A stretch of 64,000 nt of DNA from Garcia nutans (GCA_947685225.1 CANTUV010000024.1:29344001-29408000), one strand, 5' to 3'; positions 1 through 11,235 are shown, counted from the stretch's first letter. The notes: generated from the letters alone by a model not told the origin. Numbers and translations are program-made.

Positions 1-586
1 AATGTAAAGGTATGTTGTTAGCTTTGCATCTGTGTTGTTACATATATGATATAAATCAGAATTGGCATTGTATAGCATCTAAGCATATCGATTGCATGTT
101 TTATCTTACTAAGCCCTTGGCTTAGCGCGATAGTGTTTAATCGCGCAGGTGATAGAACTGATAGAATCGAACCCGAGAGCTCTTCGAGACCGAGTGAGAG
201 TAGGCATTGAAGAGTTGATTTTGGGAGCTTAAAGATCAGAGCTGACTTGCCAATCATGTATAAATCTTTTATATTGTGTAAAGTATCGTTGATAATGTAA
301 ATATATGTATAATGGTAAATATGTATTCAAATGTTTTCATATATGTACATATTTTATAACTTCCGCTATGTAATTTATAAATGTATATATATATATATAG
401 ATAGCTAATATGTTTTTGTTTTATAAGTAAATGATCTATTTTTCTATAATGTATAATGATAAGGGTATTGTATCAAGTTTTAAAGTGTTTTGAATGCTAA
501 GGAAATCGTAGCATCCCTATGTTTGGTGCACTTATGCTACATTGTTGTGTTTGTAGTGTGTGTGCATTGGATATGGGGGTGTTACA
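1..586 (+). repeat. E1 5' LTR, 3' part only
   Basis: This stretch is nearly identical to 6857-7442 and ends GGGGGTGTTACA at 586, directly before the primer binding site. It holds the hairpin at 125-146. TATAAAT at 259-265 follows a CCAAT and is a possible core promoter, but this is weak because the region is AT-rich. The open frames on its - strand are chance frames repeated in the other LTR. Confidence 0.95.
125..146 (+). other. Hairpin in E1 LTR (GCGCGAT / ATCGCGC)
   Basis: A perfect 7-bp inverted repeat, GCGCGAT (125-131) and ATCGCGC (140-146), surrounds an 8-nt loop. The same sequence lies at 6981-7002 in the 3' LTR. Degenerate versions lie at the equivalent place in other chromovirus LTRs here (near 18737, 20430 and 44565). 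It is probably in transcribed LTR sequence; the role is unknown. Confidence 0.6.
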
Positions 587-593
587 ATTGTTT

Positions 594-605
594 TGGTATC
601 AGAGC
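594..605 (+). other. E1 primer binding site (initiator Met tRNA type)
   Basis: TGGTATCAGAGC begins seven bases after the 5' LTR end. It is the standard plant PBS complementary to the 3' end of initiator methionine tRNA, used by chromoviruses and many Copia elements. Confidence 0.9.
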
Positions 606-748
606 CTAGGTTTGAGATTCTCAATCTAGGTAAAATAAAATAAAAAGAATATTTTTACTTAAAAAGTGAGTTTTGAATGACATATACGTTTGAGATTGGC
701 AGTCCCTGATCTTTAATAAGATGTAATCTGCTGTGTTTGCAGTATTAG

Positions 749-1381
749 GTGTTGATGGATCCTCACTCAAGACAGTCAGTTGAGGGTAGTGCCGAGAGCA
801 TTGCTCCTGCCGAGGGAGCTAGGGTTGATAGTGTTGAGGAGGCACCTGCTTCGGTGTCGGGTAGACCAGCTGGAGAGGAGGTTCCGCCAGCCTGGTTTAG
901 GCATATGATGGAAGTAATGAGACAAGCACCAGTACAGCCACCTCCACCACCACCCCAGCCTCAGGTTCAGATGAGACAGTATGATAAATTGAGGAAGTTT
1001 GGGGCGGAAGATTTTATGGGAACCACTGATCCAGCAGTGGCTGAGCAATGGTTAGGCAAAGTGCAGAGAATCTTTATTCAGTTACAAGCCACCCCTGAGG
1101 AAAAATTTGATTATGCCAGGTCATTACTGCAGAAGGACGCATATGACTGGTGGAAGACAGTGCCACACTCTATGGATGATCCTCCAACACTGTCTTACAC
1201 TGATTTTCTGAGGGAATTTGAGTTGAAGTATACTCCTAAGGAGTATAAGGATATGAAGAAAATGGAGTTCTTGAGCTTGAAGCAAGACAGCAAGACTGTT
1301 ACTGAGTATGAAGTTGAGTTTATTCGACTGAGTCAGTATGCTGGGGGTATCATTGCTGATGAGATTGATCGATGTCGGTGA
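749..1381 (+). pseudogene. E1 gag, N-terminal part ending at a premature TGA
   Basis: This encodes the first 210 residues of the gag-pol polyprotein, which forms the virus-like particle. It has a proline run near residues 65-75 and then a retrotransposon gag core (AEQWLGKVQRIF, YDWWKTV, FLREFELKYTP). ATG at 749 is the first in frame after the PBS. TGA at 1379-1381 interrupts a motif normally continuous in this family (CR, then FEEGLRP), and the same frame continues for 1,335 codons. The stop fits a one-base C-to-T change of CGA, a CG methylation site. Programmed readthrough is possible but unlikely this early in gag. Confidence 0.9.
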
Positions 1382-4300
1382 TTTGAGGAGGGATTGAGGC
1401 CCTCAATTATATGTCATGTGGCAGGCTCCAGGTATCAGGATTTCTCCCAGTTAGTTGCAGCAGCTAGGAGTGTAGAGAGAGCCCAGGCCATAGTTGCAGT
1501 TACTTCTGAAGAGGAGGTTAGAGTTAGAAGGCCCCAGTTCGAGGCAGGGTCTTCTTCTGCTAAGAGGGGTAGAGGAAGTTTTGTTCCTCGGAGTAGTAGG
1601 AGCCAGAGACCAGCAGGTAGGTCAGTGCAGTTCCAGAGGCAGAGATTTAGACCTGCAGCTTCAGTGGCTAGTGCTCCGACCCCGATGATTCGGAGATCCA
1701 CTCTTCCCATCTGCATCCATTGTGGGAGGCCACATGGTGGTCCTTGTTGGAAGGCTGGTGTTGCAGGGGTATGCTTCAGGTGTGGATCACCAGACCACTT
1801 TGTGAGAGATTGCCCTGAGAGGCAGGAGCAGATGCCAGTTGATTCTGCTGCTTCTCGAGCTAGTGTGAGAGGAGGTAGAGGAGGCAGAGGTGTCAGCCGA
1901 GGAGGTAGGCCAGGGTTCAGTTCTAGAGGAGGTGCTGCATCCAGAGAGGGTAGACCAGAGGAGGTTGGTTCTTCCCAGAGGATGTATGTTATGCAGAGGC
2001 AGCCAGATGCATCGGCAGTCATAGCTGGTACTTTTTCTTTATTTAATACTCCAGTACTTGCTTTGATTGATCCGGGTTCCACGCATTCTTATGTTAGTGT
2101 ATCTGTTTTGCCTGTATCTGATGTGCATGCTGAGTCCCTAGGATTTGATGTGTTGGTGACAAATCCGTTAGGGCATAGTGTGGTTGTGAGTAAGGTGCAC
2201 CGGGATAGTGTAGTGAGAGTGCAGGGTGAGGAGTTCTTTGGAGATTTTATTGAGATGCCATTTAAGGAATATGATGTGATCTTAGGTATGGATTGGCTAT
2301 CTCGACATGGAGCTGTGGTGGATTGTAAAAAGAAAATTGTTTCTTTGAGAACCGTTGATGGTAAAGAAGTGCTAGTATCTAATGAGCAGGAACAGCTAGC
2401 CTCCTTATTTGTTTCAGCTGTTGCAGCCAGGAGGTTGATTAGAAAGGGGTGTGAAGCCTATCTCGCTCATGTGATAGATACTAGAGTGAAGGGTTTTCCC
2501 ATTGATAGCATTGCCACAGTTGCTGAGTTCCCTGATGTGTTTCCAGAGGAGTTGCCTGGATTGCCTCCAGAGAGAGAGGTGGAGTTTGGTATTGAATTGT
2601 TACCTGGTACCACTCCTATCTCTATTACTCCTTATAGAATGGCACCAGCAGAGTTGAGGGAGTTAAAAGTGCAATTACAGGAGTTGTTGGACAAAGGATT
2701 TATTCGCCCCAGTGTTTCTCCTTGGGGAGCTCCTGTGCTATTTGTGAAGAAGAAAGATGGTACTATGAGGTTATGTATCGATTATAGGCAATTGAACAAA
2801 GTGACCATTAAGAATAAATATCCTTTGCCTAGAATCGATGATCTCTTTGATCAGTTGAAGGGTGCAGCTGTGTTTTCTAAAATTGATCTGAGATCTGGGT
2901 ACCATCAGCTGAGAGTCAGAGCTGAAGATGTTCCGAAGACAGCTTTCAGGACCAGGTATGGGCACTATGAATTTTTAGTTATGCCTTTTGGTCTGACGAA
3001 TGCACCTGCAGCTTTCATGGATTTGATGAATAGGGTGTTCAGGCCCTATCTGGATCAGTTTGTTGTGGTCTTCATCGATGATATTCTGGTGTATTCGCGG
3101 AATGAGGAGGAACATGATTTGCATCTGCGGATTGTGTTGCAGATTTTGAGAGAGAAGCAGTTATTTGCCAAATTGTCGAAGTGTGAGTTCTGGTTGGATC
3201 AAGTTGCTTTTCTCGGACATATTGTTTCAGCGGAAGGCATTAGAGTTGATCCAAGTAAAGTTGAAGCTATTCTGAATTGGAGTCCACCCAAGTCTGTGAC
3301 TGAGATTAGAAGTTTTCTGGGTTTGGCAGGCTATTACAGGCGGTTTGTGAAAGGGTTTTCTTTGATAGCTACTCCACTCACCAGATTGCTTCGTAAGGGA
3401 GTGAGATTTGTGTGGACGGATCAGTGTCAGGCTAGCTTTGAGCAGTTGAGAGATATGTTAACTCAAGCGCCTGTTTTAACTTTACCTGTTGAAGGCAAAG
3501 CATATGTGATCTACAGTGATGCTTCACATAGAGGTTTAGGATGTGTATTGATGCAGGAAGGGAAAGTTATAGCTTATGCATCTCGACAGTTGAAACCGCA
3601 TGAGCTTAACTATCCGACCCATGATTTGGAATTAGCTGCCATTGTGTTTGCATTAAAGATTTGGCGCCATTATTTATTTGGGGAGAAATGTTTCATCTAC
3701 ACTGATCACAAGAGTTTGAAGTATCTGGGTGTCCAGAAAGAACTCAATCTTCGTCAGAGGAGATGGTTAGAATTGATTAAAGACTACGACTGCTTAATTG
3801 ACTATCATCCAGGTAAAGCAAATGTTGTTGCTGATGCTCTGAGTCGGAAGTCTTTAGCTGGTTTAACAGTTTACTCGCTCTCGTTGCTTGTTGAGTTGAG
3901 AGCATTGCATGCCAGTTTTGTACCTTGTGATGATGGTGCATTGTTGGCACAGTTACAATTGAAGCCAGTTTTGTTAGATCAGATCAAAGAGGCTCAGTTG
4001 GTTGATATGAAGATTCAGAAGATTATTTCAGATTGCAAGATTGGGAAGACTAGAGATTTTGTTGTGAGAAATGATGGGAGTCTCTGGTTTAAGAACCGAT
4101 TGTGTGTGCCCGAGGATGCTAATTTGAAAAGAATCATTTTAGAAGAAGCTCATCAGTCGATGTTTGCTATGCATCCGGGTAATACGAAGATGTATAATGA
4201 TTTGAGACAGCATTATTGGTGGATTGGGTTAAAGAGAGACATTGCTGGGTTTGTATCGAAATGTCTCACTTGTCAGAAAGTTAAAGCAGAGCATCAAGTT

Positions 4301-5401
4301 CCAACCGGGTTGCTTCAGCCGTTGTCAGTGCCTGAATGGAAGTGGGAAAGAGTGACAATGGACTTTGTGTCTGGTTTGCCATTGACACAAAGGAAACATG
4401 ATGCCATTTGGGTGATTGTGGATAGATTGACTAAGACAGCTCATTTCCTTCCGGTGCGGATGGATTACTCTTTGGAGAGATTGGCTGAGCTGTATATCCA
4501 GGAGATTGTGAAACTGCATGGTGTTCCAACTTCTTTAGTGTCTGATCGAGATCCCAGGTTTACTTCAAGATTTTGGAAGAGTTTGCATAATGCTATGGGT
4601 TCTCGACTGCACTTCAGCACTGCTTTTCATCCACAGACGGATGGACAATCAGAGAGGGTGATACAGATTCTTGAAGACATGTTAAGGAGCTGTGTCATCG
4701 ATTTCTCTGGAAGTTGGGATAGGTTTTTACCTCTTGTGGAGTTTGCTTACAACAACAGTCACCAATCCAGCATTGGTATGGCACCATTCGAAGCATTGTA
4801 TGGCAGACGGTGTAGGACACCTCTTTGTTGGAATGAGCTTGGAGATAATAAGTTGGTTGGTCCTGATTTGATTCAAGAAACTGAAGAGAAAGTAAAATTG
4901 ATTCGAGGCAGGTTAAAAGCAGCTTTAGACCGACAGAAGTCTTATGCAGATCTGAAAAGGAGAGACATTCAGTTTGATGTTGGAGATAAGGTATTTTTGA
5001 AAGTGTCTCCTTGGAAAAAGATTTTGAGGTTCGGTCGGAAAGGAAAATTGAGTCCTCGTTTCATTGGGCCGTATGAAGTGTTAGAAAGAGTTGGGCCAGT
5101 TGCTTATCGACTTGCTTTGCCACCTGAGTTGGATCGTATTCATAATGTATTCCATGTTTCTATGTTGAGGAGGTACAGGTCGGATCCATCTCATGTGTTG
5201 CCATTTGAATCAATTGTAGTGAACCCAGACTTGACTTTTGAAGAGGAACCAGTTGCTATCTTGGCACGTGATGTGAAAGATTTGAGAAACAAGAGAGTGC
5301 CATTGGTGAAGATTCTTTGGAAGAACCATGGGAAAGAAGAAGCAACTTGGGAAAATGAGCAAACGATGCGAGAGCAATATCCTCAGTTGTTTCAGAGTTA
5401 A
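1382..5401 (+). CDS. E1 gag C-terminus and complete pol: zinc knuckles, PR, RT, RNase H, INT, chromodomain
   Basis: This is a long uninterrupted frame, in phase with 749-1381. Counting codons from 749, the order is: a Cys/His motif (CIHCGRPHGGPC) and CCHC knuckle (CFRCGSPDHFVRDC) near 320-355; aspartic protease with DPGSTHS near 440; reverse transcriptase with YRQLNK, SGYHQL and FIDD near 775; RNase H with YSDASHRGLG; integrase with the HHCC finger (HPGNTKMYNDLRQHYWW, CLTCQ) near 1135 and DDE residues in TMDFVSG, SDRDPRF and QSERV; then a chromodomain-like tail (EEEPVAIL, VLVKILW-type core, EEATWE) near 1495-1550. All pol catalytic motifs look intact. The only visible lesion in gag-pol is the upstream TGA. 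Stop is TAA at 5399. Confidence 0.93.
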   Translation, partial: FEEGLRPSIICHVAGSRYQDFSQLVAAARSVERAQAIVAVTSEEEVRVRRPQFEAGSSSAKRGRGSFVPRSSRSQRPAGRSVQFQRQRFRPAASVASAPTPMIRRSTLPICIHCGRPHGGPCWKAGVAGVCFRCGSPDHFVRDCPERQEQMPVDSAASRASVRGGRGGRGVSRGGRPGFSSRGGAASREGRPEEVGSSQRMYVMQRQPDASAVIAGTFSLFNTPVLALIDPGSTHSYVSVSVLPVSDVHAESLGFDVLVTNPLGHSVVVSKVHRDSVVRVQGEEFFGDFIEMPFKEYDVILGMDWLSRHGAVVDCKKKIVSLRTVDGKEVLVSNEQEQLASLFVSAVAARRLIRKGCEAYLAHVIDTRVKGFPIDSIATVAEFPDVFPEELPGLPPEREVEFGIELLPGTTPISITPYRMAPAELRELKVQLQELLDKGFIRPSVSPWGAPVLFVKKKDGTMRLCIDYRQLNKVTIKNKYPLPRIDDLFDQLKGAAVFSKIDLRSGYHQLRVRAEDVPKTAFRTRYGHYEFLVMPFGLTNAPAAFMDLMNRVFRPYLDQFVVVFIDDILVYSRNEEEHDLHLRIVLQILREKQLFAKLSKCEFWLDQVAFLGHIVSAEGIRVDPSKVEAILNWSPPKSVTEIRSFLGLAGYYRRFVKGFSLIATPLTRLLRKGVRFVWTDQCQASFEQLRDMLTQAPVLTLPVEGKAYVIYSDASHRGLGCVLMQEGKVIAYASRQLKPHELNYPTHDLELAAIVFALKIWRHYLFGEKCFIYTDHKSLKYLGVQKELNLRQRRWLELIKDYDCLIDYHPGKANVVADALSRKSLAGLTVYSLSLLVELRALHASFVPCDDGALLAQLQLKPVLLDQIKEAQLVDMKIQKIISDCKIGKTRDFVVRNDGSLWFKNRLCVPEDANLKRIILEEAHQSMFAMHPGNTKMYNDLRQHYWWIGLKRDIAGFVSKCLTCQKVKAEHQVPTGLLQPLSVPEWKWERVTMDFVSGLPLTQRKHDAIWVIVDRLTKTAHFLPVRMDYSLERLAELYIQEIVKLHGVPTSLVSDRDPRFTSRFWKSLHNAMGSRLHFSTAFHPQTDGQSERVIQILEDMLRSCVIDFSGSWDRFLPLVEFAYNNSHQSSIGMAPFEALYGRRCRTPLCWNELGDNKLVGPDLIQETEEKVKLIRGRLKAALDRQKSYADLKRRDIQFDVGDKVFLKVSPWKKILRFGRKGKLSPRFIGPYEVLERVGPVAYRLALPPELDRIHNVFHVSMLRRYRSDPSHVLPFESIVVNPDLTFEEEPVAILARDVKDLRNKRVPLVKILWKNHGKEEATWENEQTMREQYPQLFQS

Positions 5402-5435
5402 TTTCAGGTAATTTCGAGGACGAAATTTTCTTTTT

Positions 5436-5446
5436 AGAGGGGGAGA
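5436..5446 (+). other. E1 polypurine tract
   Basis: AGAGGGGGAGA lies just upstream of the 3' LTR start TGTAATATCC. It is the plus-strand primer site. The same arrangement is seen in E2 and, on the - strand, near 42510 and 47745. Confidence 0.85.
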
Positions 5447-5448
5447 AT

Positions 5449-7442
5449 TGTAATATCCTCATATGTGGCTTAGAAGTTTTGATTATGTTGTTGTTGTTGT
5501 TATTGTTTAATTGAATTGAATGCATATGATGGGGTAAGAAAAGAATTGGGATGTGAATGCTTGTGCATATGTGTTTTGGAGGAAGAATTAGGGTTTAGAG
5601 ACAAATGTATATGTTGTGTATATGATGATATATATAACATATAAAGTGGTCAAATGAAGAGTCAAGGTGATGGTTAAGTGGAAGAAGATATTTTTGGTTG
5701 TTAATGAAATTACATATAAGGACTTATATGAGACAAAGGTTAGTTATATGATGAATATTGTGTTTGAGTGCAATTGAGAAAGTGTTGGTTTTAGTTAATG
5801 TTTTGTGATTTAGTGACACGGCCAAAAGCAATTTAGGGGAGTGGGCGTGTCAATTATTTGGATTGGCTACTGTCTCTTTTGGTTTTAGTGACACGGGCGT
5901 GTCCATCAAAGGTGCTGGGCGTGTCAATTATTTGAATTGGCTACTGCCTCATTTATTGTTAAAGACACGGGCGTGTTCCTCAACTAGGTTGGGCGTGTCC
6001 TTCAAGTGAGTTGGGCGTGTCCCACAAATGAATTGAATGTTGCTTGATCTCTTTGTTCTTGTTTGCTTAGTTTAGATTCTTCAAAGGTAGTTTGGCCTCT
6101 AAACCTAAACATAAACATACTTAAACCAAGGGATGAATTAAAAACACTTGTGAATGATCCTAAAGCTATGAATTATATATATATATTGTTCTTGCATTGT
6201 TGAGATTGAGCCTTGTTATATTATGCATTGTGAGTGATGATGTGTTTCATGATTAATATGGAATGAAATGTTGATATTTATGAATGATGCTATGAAGATA
6301 AATATACACTTGAATAATGAAGTGTTATATTGTGAAATGAAATGTGAAGCCATTGTTATTGGCTAAGGTGATTCAATGGAGATAAATGAGGCATGTTTGC
6401 CTAAATGATAATGAGAATTGAGAATGAAATCTAAATGAATTGTGTGGCTAATGTGTTATTCCATTTTCAGAGTTTGTTGTTGGTGGCATGCCTAATGAGT
6501 GTAACAATCTCTTGAAGTTAGGTTGGATTGAATCCTTGAAGCCTAATTGAGATGTTACAACCCTTGAAGCTAGGTTGGGTTAGTTCTTGAAGCCAAGTTG
6601 GGTTGATGCTTAGCATGCTTTGCTCCCCTTGAAGCTTGGTTGAACTTAATCCTTGAAGCCTAGTTGGGTATATGATATTGATAAATGTGATAACAAAACC
6701 AAAGCATTAACTCTGAAAATTGAATGGCATATTAGTGTGTCTTGGGCCCATGCTTGTCTTTGCTTAGTGTTGTTCATGGATGATTAAATGATTAACTAAT
6801 AAAGTATATGCAAAGATGTTGAATTGTGAGATACATATATGTATGTTAGGTTATGAAATGTAAAGGTATGTTGTTAGCTTTGCATCTGTGTTGTTACATA
6901 TATGATATAAATCAGAATTGGCATTGTATAGCATCTAAGCATATCGATTGCATGTTTTATCTTACTAAGCCCTTGGCTTAGCGCGATAGTGTTTAATCGC
7001 GCAGGTGATAGAACTGATAGAATCGAACCCGAGAGCTCTTCGAGACCGAGTGAGAGTAGGCATTGAAGAGTTGATTTTGGGAGCTTAAAGATCAGAGCTG
7101 ACTTGCCAATCATGTATAAATCTTTTATTTTGTGTAAAGTATCGTTGATAATGTAAATATATGTATAATGGTAAATATGTATTCAAATGTTTTCATATAT
7201 GTACATATTTTATAACTTCCGCTGTGTAATTTATAAATGTATATATATATATATAGATAGCTAATATGTTTTTGTTTTATAAGTAAATGATCTATTTTTC
7301 TATAATGTATAATGATAAGGGTATTGTATCAAGTTTTAAAGTGTTTTGAATGCTAAGGAAATCGTAGCATCCCTATGTTTGGTGCACTTATGCTACATTG
7401 TTGTGTTTGTAGTGTGTGTGCATTGGATATGGGGGTGTTACA
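5449..7442 (+). repeat. E1 3' LTR (1,994 bp)
   Basis: It begins TGTAATATCC after the polypurine tract and ends GGTGTTACA at 7442. Contents in order: a GACACGGGCGTGTC-type array (5815-6022), a module of repeated CTTGAAGCCTAGTTGGG-like units (about 6500-6670), the hairpin (6981-7002), and TATAAAT at 7115-7121. Confidence 0.95.
5815..6022 (+). repeat. GACACG...CGTGTC array in E1 LTR
   Basis: Two roughly 60-bp units and several partial ones contain GACACGG, GGGCGTGTC or GACACGGGCGTGTCC. Units share the spacer AATTATTTGAATTGGCTACTG. The same core occurs in the E2 LTR and in Athila Y. Confidence 0.8.
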
Positions 7443-8085
7443 GGCAAGGTTGCTGCCTTTGATGAATTGTTGATTGCTTGCTTGTTGGTAATGTTCTTGC
7501 TAGGGTTTTCTGCCTTTTCTTTACTCCGATCCAATCCAAGTTCAAAAGTTCAATTTTCGGTCACATTAATTTTTTCTGATCCCCCTTAAATCTGAGTTTT
7601 AAAGTGTTATTTATAAGAAAAATTTAAGTGTTATTAATTGTTTAAGGAAACTAAAATTAATTAGGAAAAGAAACCAAAACCAAATAGAATTTGGTTTCGG
7701 AAAAAATTGCGTTAGAAAAATTTCACTGGCAAAAACTACGAGCATTGGAAACTGCAATAGCTGGCAAAATTGGCTAGGCGGCCAGCCAATTTGCCGCAGG
7801 AATTTCCTGCAGGCGAATTGGCCTTGGCCAATTCCACTTTCGGCAATGAATTTTTTGTCGCCGATTTTTATTTTTATTTTTGTTTATTTATTTTTGTTTA
7901 TTATTTTTTATTATTATTAATTTATTATTTATTATTTTTTTATTAACTTTGCCATTTTTATTTTTATTAAAAATTATAAATAATAAATACTAAAATAAAT
8001 ATTATTTAATTAAAATACCACAAAAATTATTTTGGACTATATAAAAAATAACGGACCGGACTGGGTCAAAAATTAAGGGTCTACA
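7443..8085 (-). repeat. X 3' LTR, first 643 bp (cut by E1)
   Basis: On the - strand it starts TGTAGACCCTTAATTTTTG at 8085. It matches 15382-15926 in the X 5' LTR (shared segment GTTGCTGCCTTTGATG and the CCTTGGCCAATTCCAC block). About 100 bp right after TGTAGACCCTT is present here and absent from the 5' LTR. Confidence 0.85.
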
Positions 8086-8100
8086 ATTTTCCCCTGCTTG
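8086..8100 (-). other. X polypurine tract
   Basis: On the - strand CAAGCAGGGGAAAAT lies directly before the LTR start TGTAGACCC. X2 has the counterpart CAAGTAGGGGACAAAAC at 38756-38772. Confidence 0.75.
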
Positions 8101-8228
8101 AACGATTTGAGACTTTGGTAAAAGAGAGTGAAAAGCAATTAGACTTAATTTTTCTGAGATGGTTGAGGTTTTGGGTTCTGGACCCGAGCTAAATTTTGGA
8201 CTTAAGAGTAATTTGGATTCTTGACATG

Positions 8229-8755
8229 AAACTGGATTTGGATACTCGATCCTAAACTGGATTTGGATACCCGATCCTAAATTAGATTTGGATACTTGAT
8301 CCTAAATTAGATTTGGATACTCAATCCTAAACTGGACTTGGATACTCGACCCTAAACTGGATTTAGATACTCGATCCTAACTGGATTTGGATACTCGAAC
8401 CTGAACTGGATTTGGATACTCAATCCTAAACGGGATTTGGATACTCAATCCTAACTTGATTTGGATACTCGATCCTAAACTGGATTTGGATACTCGATCC
8501 TAACTGGATTTGGATACTCGATCCCTAACTGGATTTGGATGCTCGATCCTAAACTGGATTTGGATATTAAATCCTAACTAGATTTGGATACTCGATCCTG
8601 AACTGGATTTGGATACTCGATCCTAACTGGATTTGGATACTCGATCCCTAACTGAATTTGGATACTTGATCCTAACTGGATTTGGATACTCGATCCTAAA
8701 TTGGATTTGGATACTTGATCCTAAACTGGATTTGGATACTCGATCCTAAATGAAT
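8229..8755 (-). repeat. X 3'UTR tandem repeat, about 21 copies of a 24-26 bp unit
   Basis: On the + strand the unit reads ACTGGATTTGGATACTCGAT followed by CCTAA. I count about 21 degenerate copies, most with GGAT-N5-ATCC, a short inverted repeat. A different but related unit, GGGTTCTGGACCC, stands just outside at 8173-8185 and is the exact complement of the X2 unit. Tat and Ogre 3'UTRs are known hotspots for new tandem repeats. Confidence 0.93.
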
Positions 8756-11235
8756 TTAATTTGGGTACTTGGACCCGTGACTGGGTACTTGGACCCGAGA
8801 TTGAATTGGATTTGACTGACCTTTTATCAGTTGAGGATTCTAGCTTAACTTGTTTTCCATTCTTTGGTTCTTCCTTTTGCAAAAATTCAGCTATTTTTTA
8901 TTGGCCCTCATATCTTCTCCTTACCCCCTGCATGGCAAAATATTTGCAAGTGAGTTTGAAAATGTTTGGTGTATAAACTCAAAAAAATTGGAAAAGAGAA
9001 ACTTTGCCCCCTGTGTAGGCTCAAACCAAAGAATTTTTCCATGCAAGCTTTGATTGATGTTTTTGTTAGCACATATTTCTTCTCTTTGCAAGATTACTGG
9101 AACTTTCTCAAGCAATGGGTTTTCCATGCCCCCCTGATTTGATATCTTCTTTTGATTGTTTACTTCACAGGGTGTTTGTTGTTCACTTTGATAAAGAATA
9201 GACAATACAATTCAAGAAAATGTAATGTGATATGCTCATGTATGCATGATATGCATGAATAACACTTACAGTAGTTCCATCGACTTATAGACCAAGATGA
9301 TCAGCAAAAGTATTCTCATTAACTCCTTTTTGACGCTTGCTCAAGTCTTGCATTGGAATGAGAGAAAGCTTTGCATTTATGGCTTTTATCTTCAAGATGT
9401 TGAGAACATGAGTGGTGGAGACCCCAAGCAGCAGAGTCAGGGATGCATCCATTTCAAACTATGTTTCAGCATTTCAGTTGGTAGCTTCTTCATGACCTTG
9501 CCAATAATCATTTCCATTGCCCAAAGTGTCATTTGGAGGTTCAATGATTCGACATACTTCCCTTAACTTGAAGGCTTAAATTTTTTTTTTTGAATTTTGA
9601 TTTTGAAATCAAATGTTGGCTTTGCCAAATTAATGTCAATGTACCTCAGGACTTGATTTTCCAAATTAACATATCTATAAAATGACAACCCTAGTTACCA
9701 TACTAAACTCGGGAATCATTTCTATTTAAGCAAGAATTGTTGCACTTTAGATAGGCACATACACATTACTTGGCCAAAGGTCTCAGTTGAGTTTGAATAT
9801 TGTCTATCTCATATGCATGCTTATCCAAACTATCTCCACTAATAGACTCTACCTACCAAGAGAGATCAACATGTCTTTGATAGGCTTGAAATGGGGTCTA
9901 TAAGGGACATGGGTTAAATGAAGGCCATTTGAAAGTTGGAGCCGATGTGACACAATGGACAAACCTTCACACTACAAATGTCTTGTTTGAACTTTAGGCA
10001 GCTGGGAGCAATCTTGCTAGACTCTAAATTATTTCTATCTTCTTGGCATTAATCTGGATCTTGATTAGGACAGTCTTTGCCTTTGTAAAAAGTTTGTTAC
10101 CAAATTTTGTTTCTTTTCTTCTTCTCCCTTTTCTTTTTTGTTTCTTACTCTTCCCTTTCTTTGAGCATTTTATCATTTTGTCCTTCTTCCTTGTAGGACT
10201 GTCAAGTACAGAACTTTCAAGAACCGGATGGTCTTTCTCCTTTTTCTCTGATTTTGATCGAATCTTTAGTTGGGTTGGACCAATTCAAGTCAAACTTTCG
10301 TTATAAACCAAATGGAAGCCTTTTGCTGCTTTAGGTAAAAGAGAACTTAGTTGGCTTTCTAAACCACCTTTTTAGGTTTTATCTTTCTTTTATCTTTTTT
10401 TTTATTCTTTTTCTTTTGTCCTTTTTTCTTTTTCTTTTTCTCTTCTTATTTTCTTTTCTTTCTCTCTCCTTTTTTTGTTTTGGTTCTAGCTCTAAAAGAG
10501 TTGTCTTGTTTGTACCAAATTGGGTCTCCAATAATGGATGAGTGGAGTGACATAAATCTTCTTTAATAGGGATAAATCATTTGTTACTTTGATATTGTCT
10601 TGATAGATTGGAGATACTAGGTGAACTTCAACAATCCTTATGGTCTTGAGAACATCAACTATCCTTACGGCTTTGGCTATGCATTCCGTTCTTTGATCTT
10701 CTTGTCTCTTCACCTTAGTGATCATAAGACTTGTCAAAAGTATCACAATAGCTCAGGGTAGATTGTTGAGGTTATATGCCAAGAAAGCTAAAATTTCATG
10801 AAGGCTCAAAAGGACAACTAGGTATTGATATTTAATAGGGTGGATACTAGTTGTTGGCTAACCAAACAATGCCTAGATCATCTCTCCCTTAAAATAAGCA
10901 GAGTTCAATTTCGCATCGAAAGTTTGTTAAAGAATGTTCTAATATATTAATTAATTATGCAGGAGCCCTCTCTAAGTAAGCATACACAACTCAATACTAT
11001 AGAGCAATTCCCTCACCTAGTAAAGTCATTCGAGTTATGATGCATAAATATATTAATGAATTATCAAGCTAGATTTCTCATTGGTTAAGCACCAAAATGA
11101 ACAAAGACCAGCAAGAATTTTGATGAAAGTAATTTATTCAAACAACTTTAAATTTAAAAAACACGATTATTCCATTTAAATATTAAAGAAAACAAAATTA
11201 AAAAGCAACGTTCAAGCTAAGGAAAGTTTGTTGAG
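8756..11235 (-). other. X non-coding 3' region
   Basis: No open frame here has recognisable protein similarity. The region is homologous, inverted, to X2 at 24230-26590; for example 10960-11050 matches 24240-24340 through TGACTTTACTAGGTGAGGGA. It contains a pyrimidine-rich tract (about 10080-10480) and a decayed form of the post-integrase hairpin (about 10345-10385). Confidence 0.6.

Larger units (their letters stand above)
1..7442 (+). mobile_element. E1: Tekay-like chromovirus (Ty3/gypsy), 5' end outside window
   Basis: The order is partial 5' LTR (1-586), methionine-type PBS, gag-pol, polypurine tract and 3' LTR (5449-7442). The window starts inside the 5' LTR: position n matches 3' LTR position n+6856, so about 1.4 kb of the LTR lies to the left. 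Over the shared 586 bp I count two substitutions (273 and 368) and no indel, which indicates a recent insertion. It interrupts the 3' LTR of X; the five bases after it are GGCAA, and the matching left-hand target copy lies outside the window. Confidence 0.95.

Noticed and set aside
749..5401. Programmed stop readthrough in E1 gag
   Set aside because: The TGA breaks a motif that is continuous in the family and lies before the zinc knuckle, unlike known gag/pol readthrough sites. A point mutation is simpler, though not disproved.
18..7113. Identical 79-residue open frames on the - strand at 18-257 and 6874-7113
   Set aside because: They are the two LTR copies of E1 read backwards; no domain, no conservation in the related E2 LTR.
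8229..8755. CRISPR-like regular repeats
   Set aside because: Units are contiguous and degenerate with no unique spacers, and lie in a plant retroelement 3'UTR; this is a tandem repeat.
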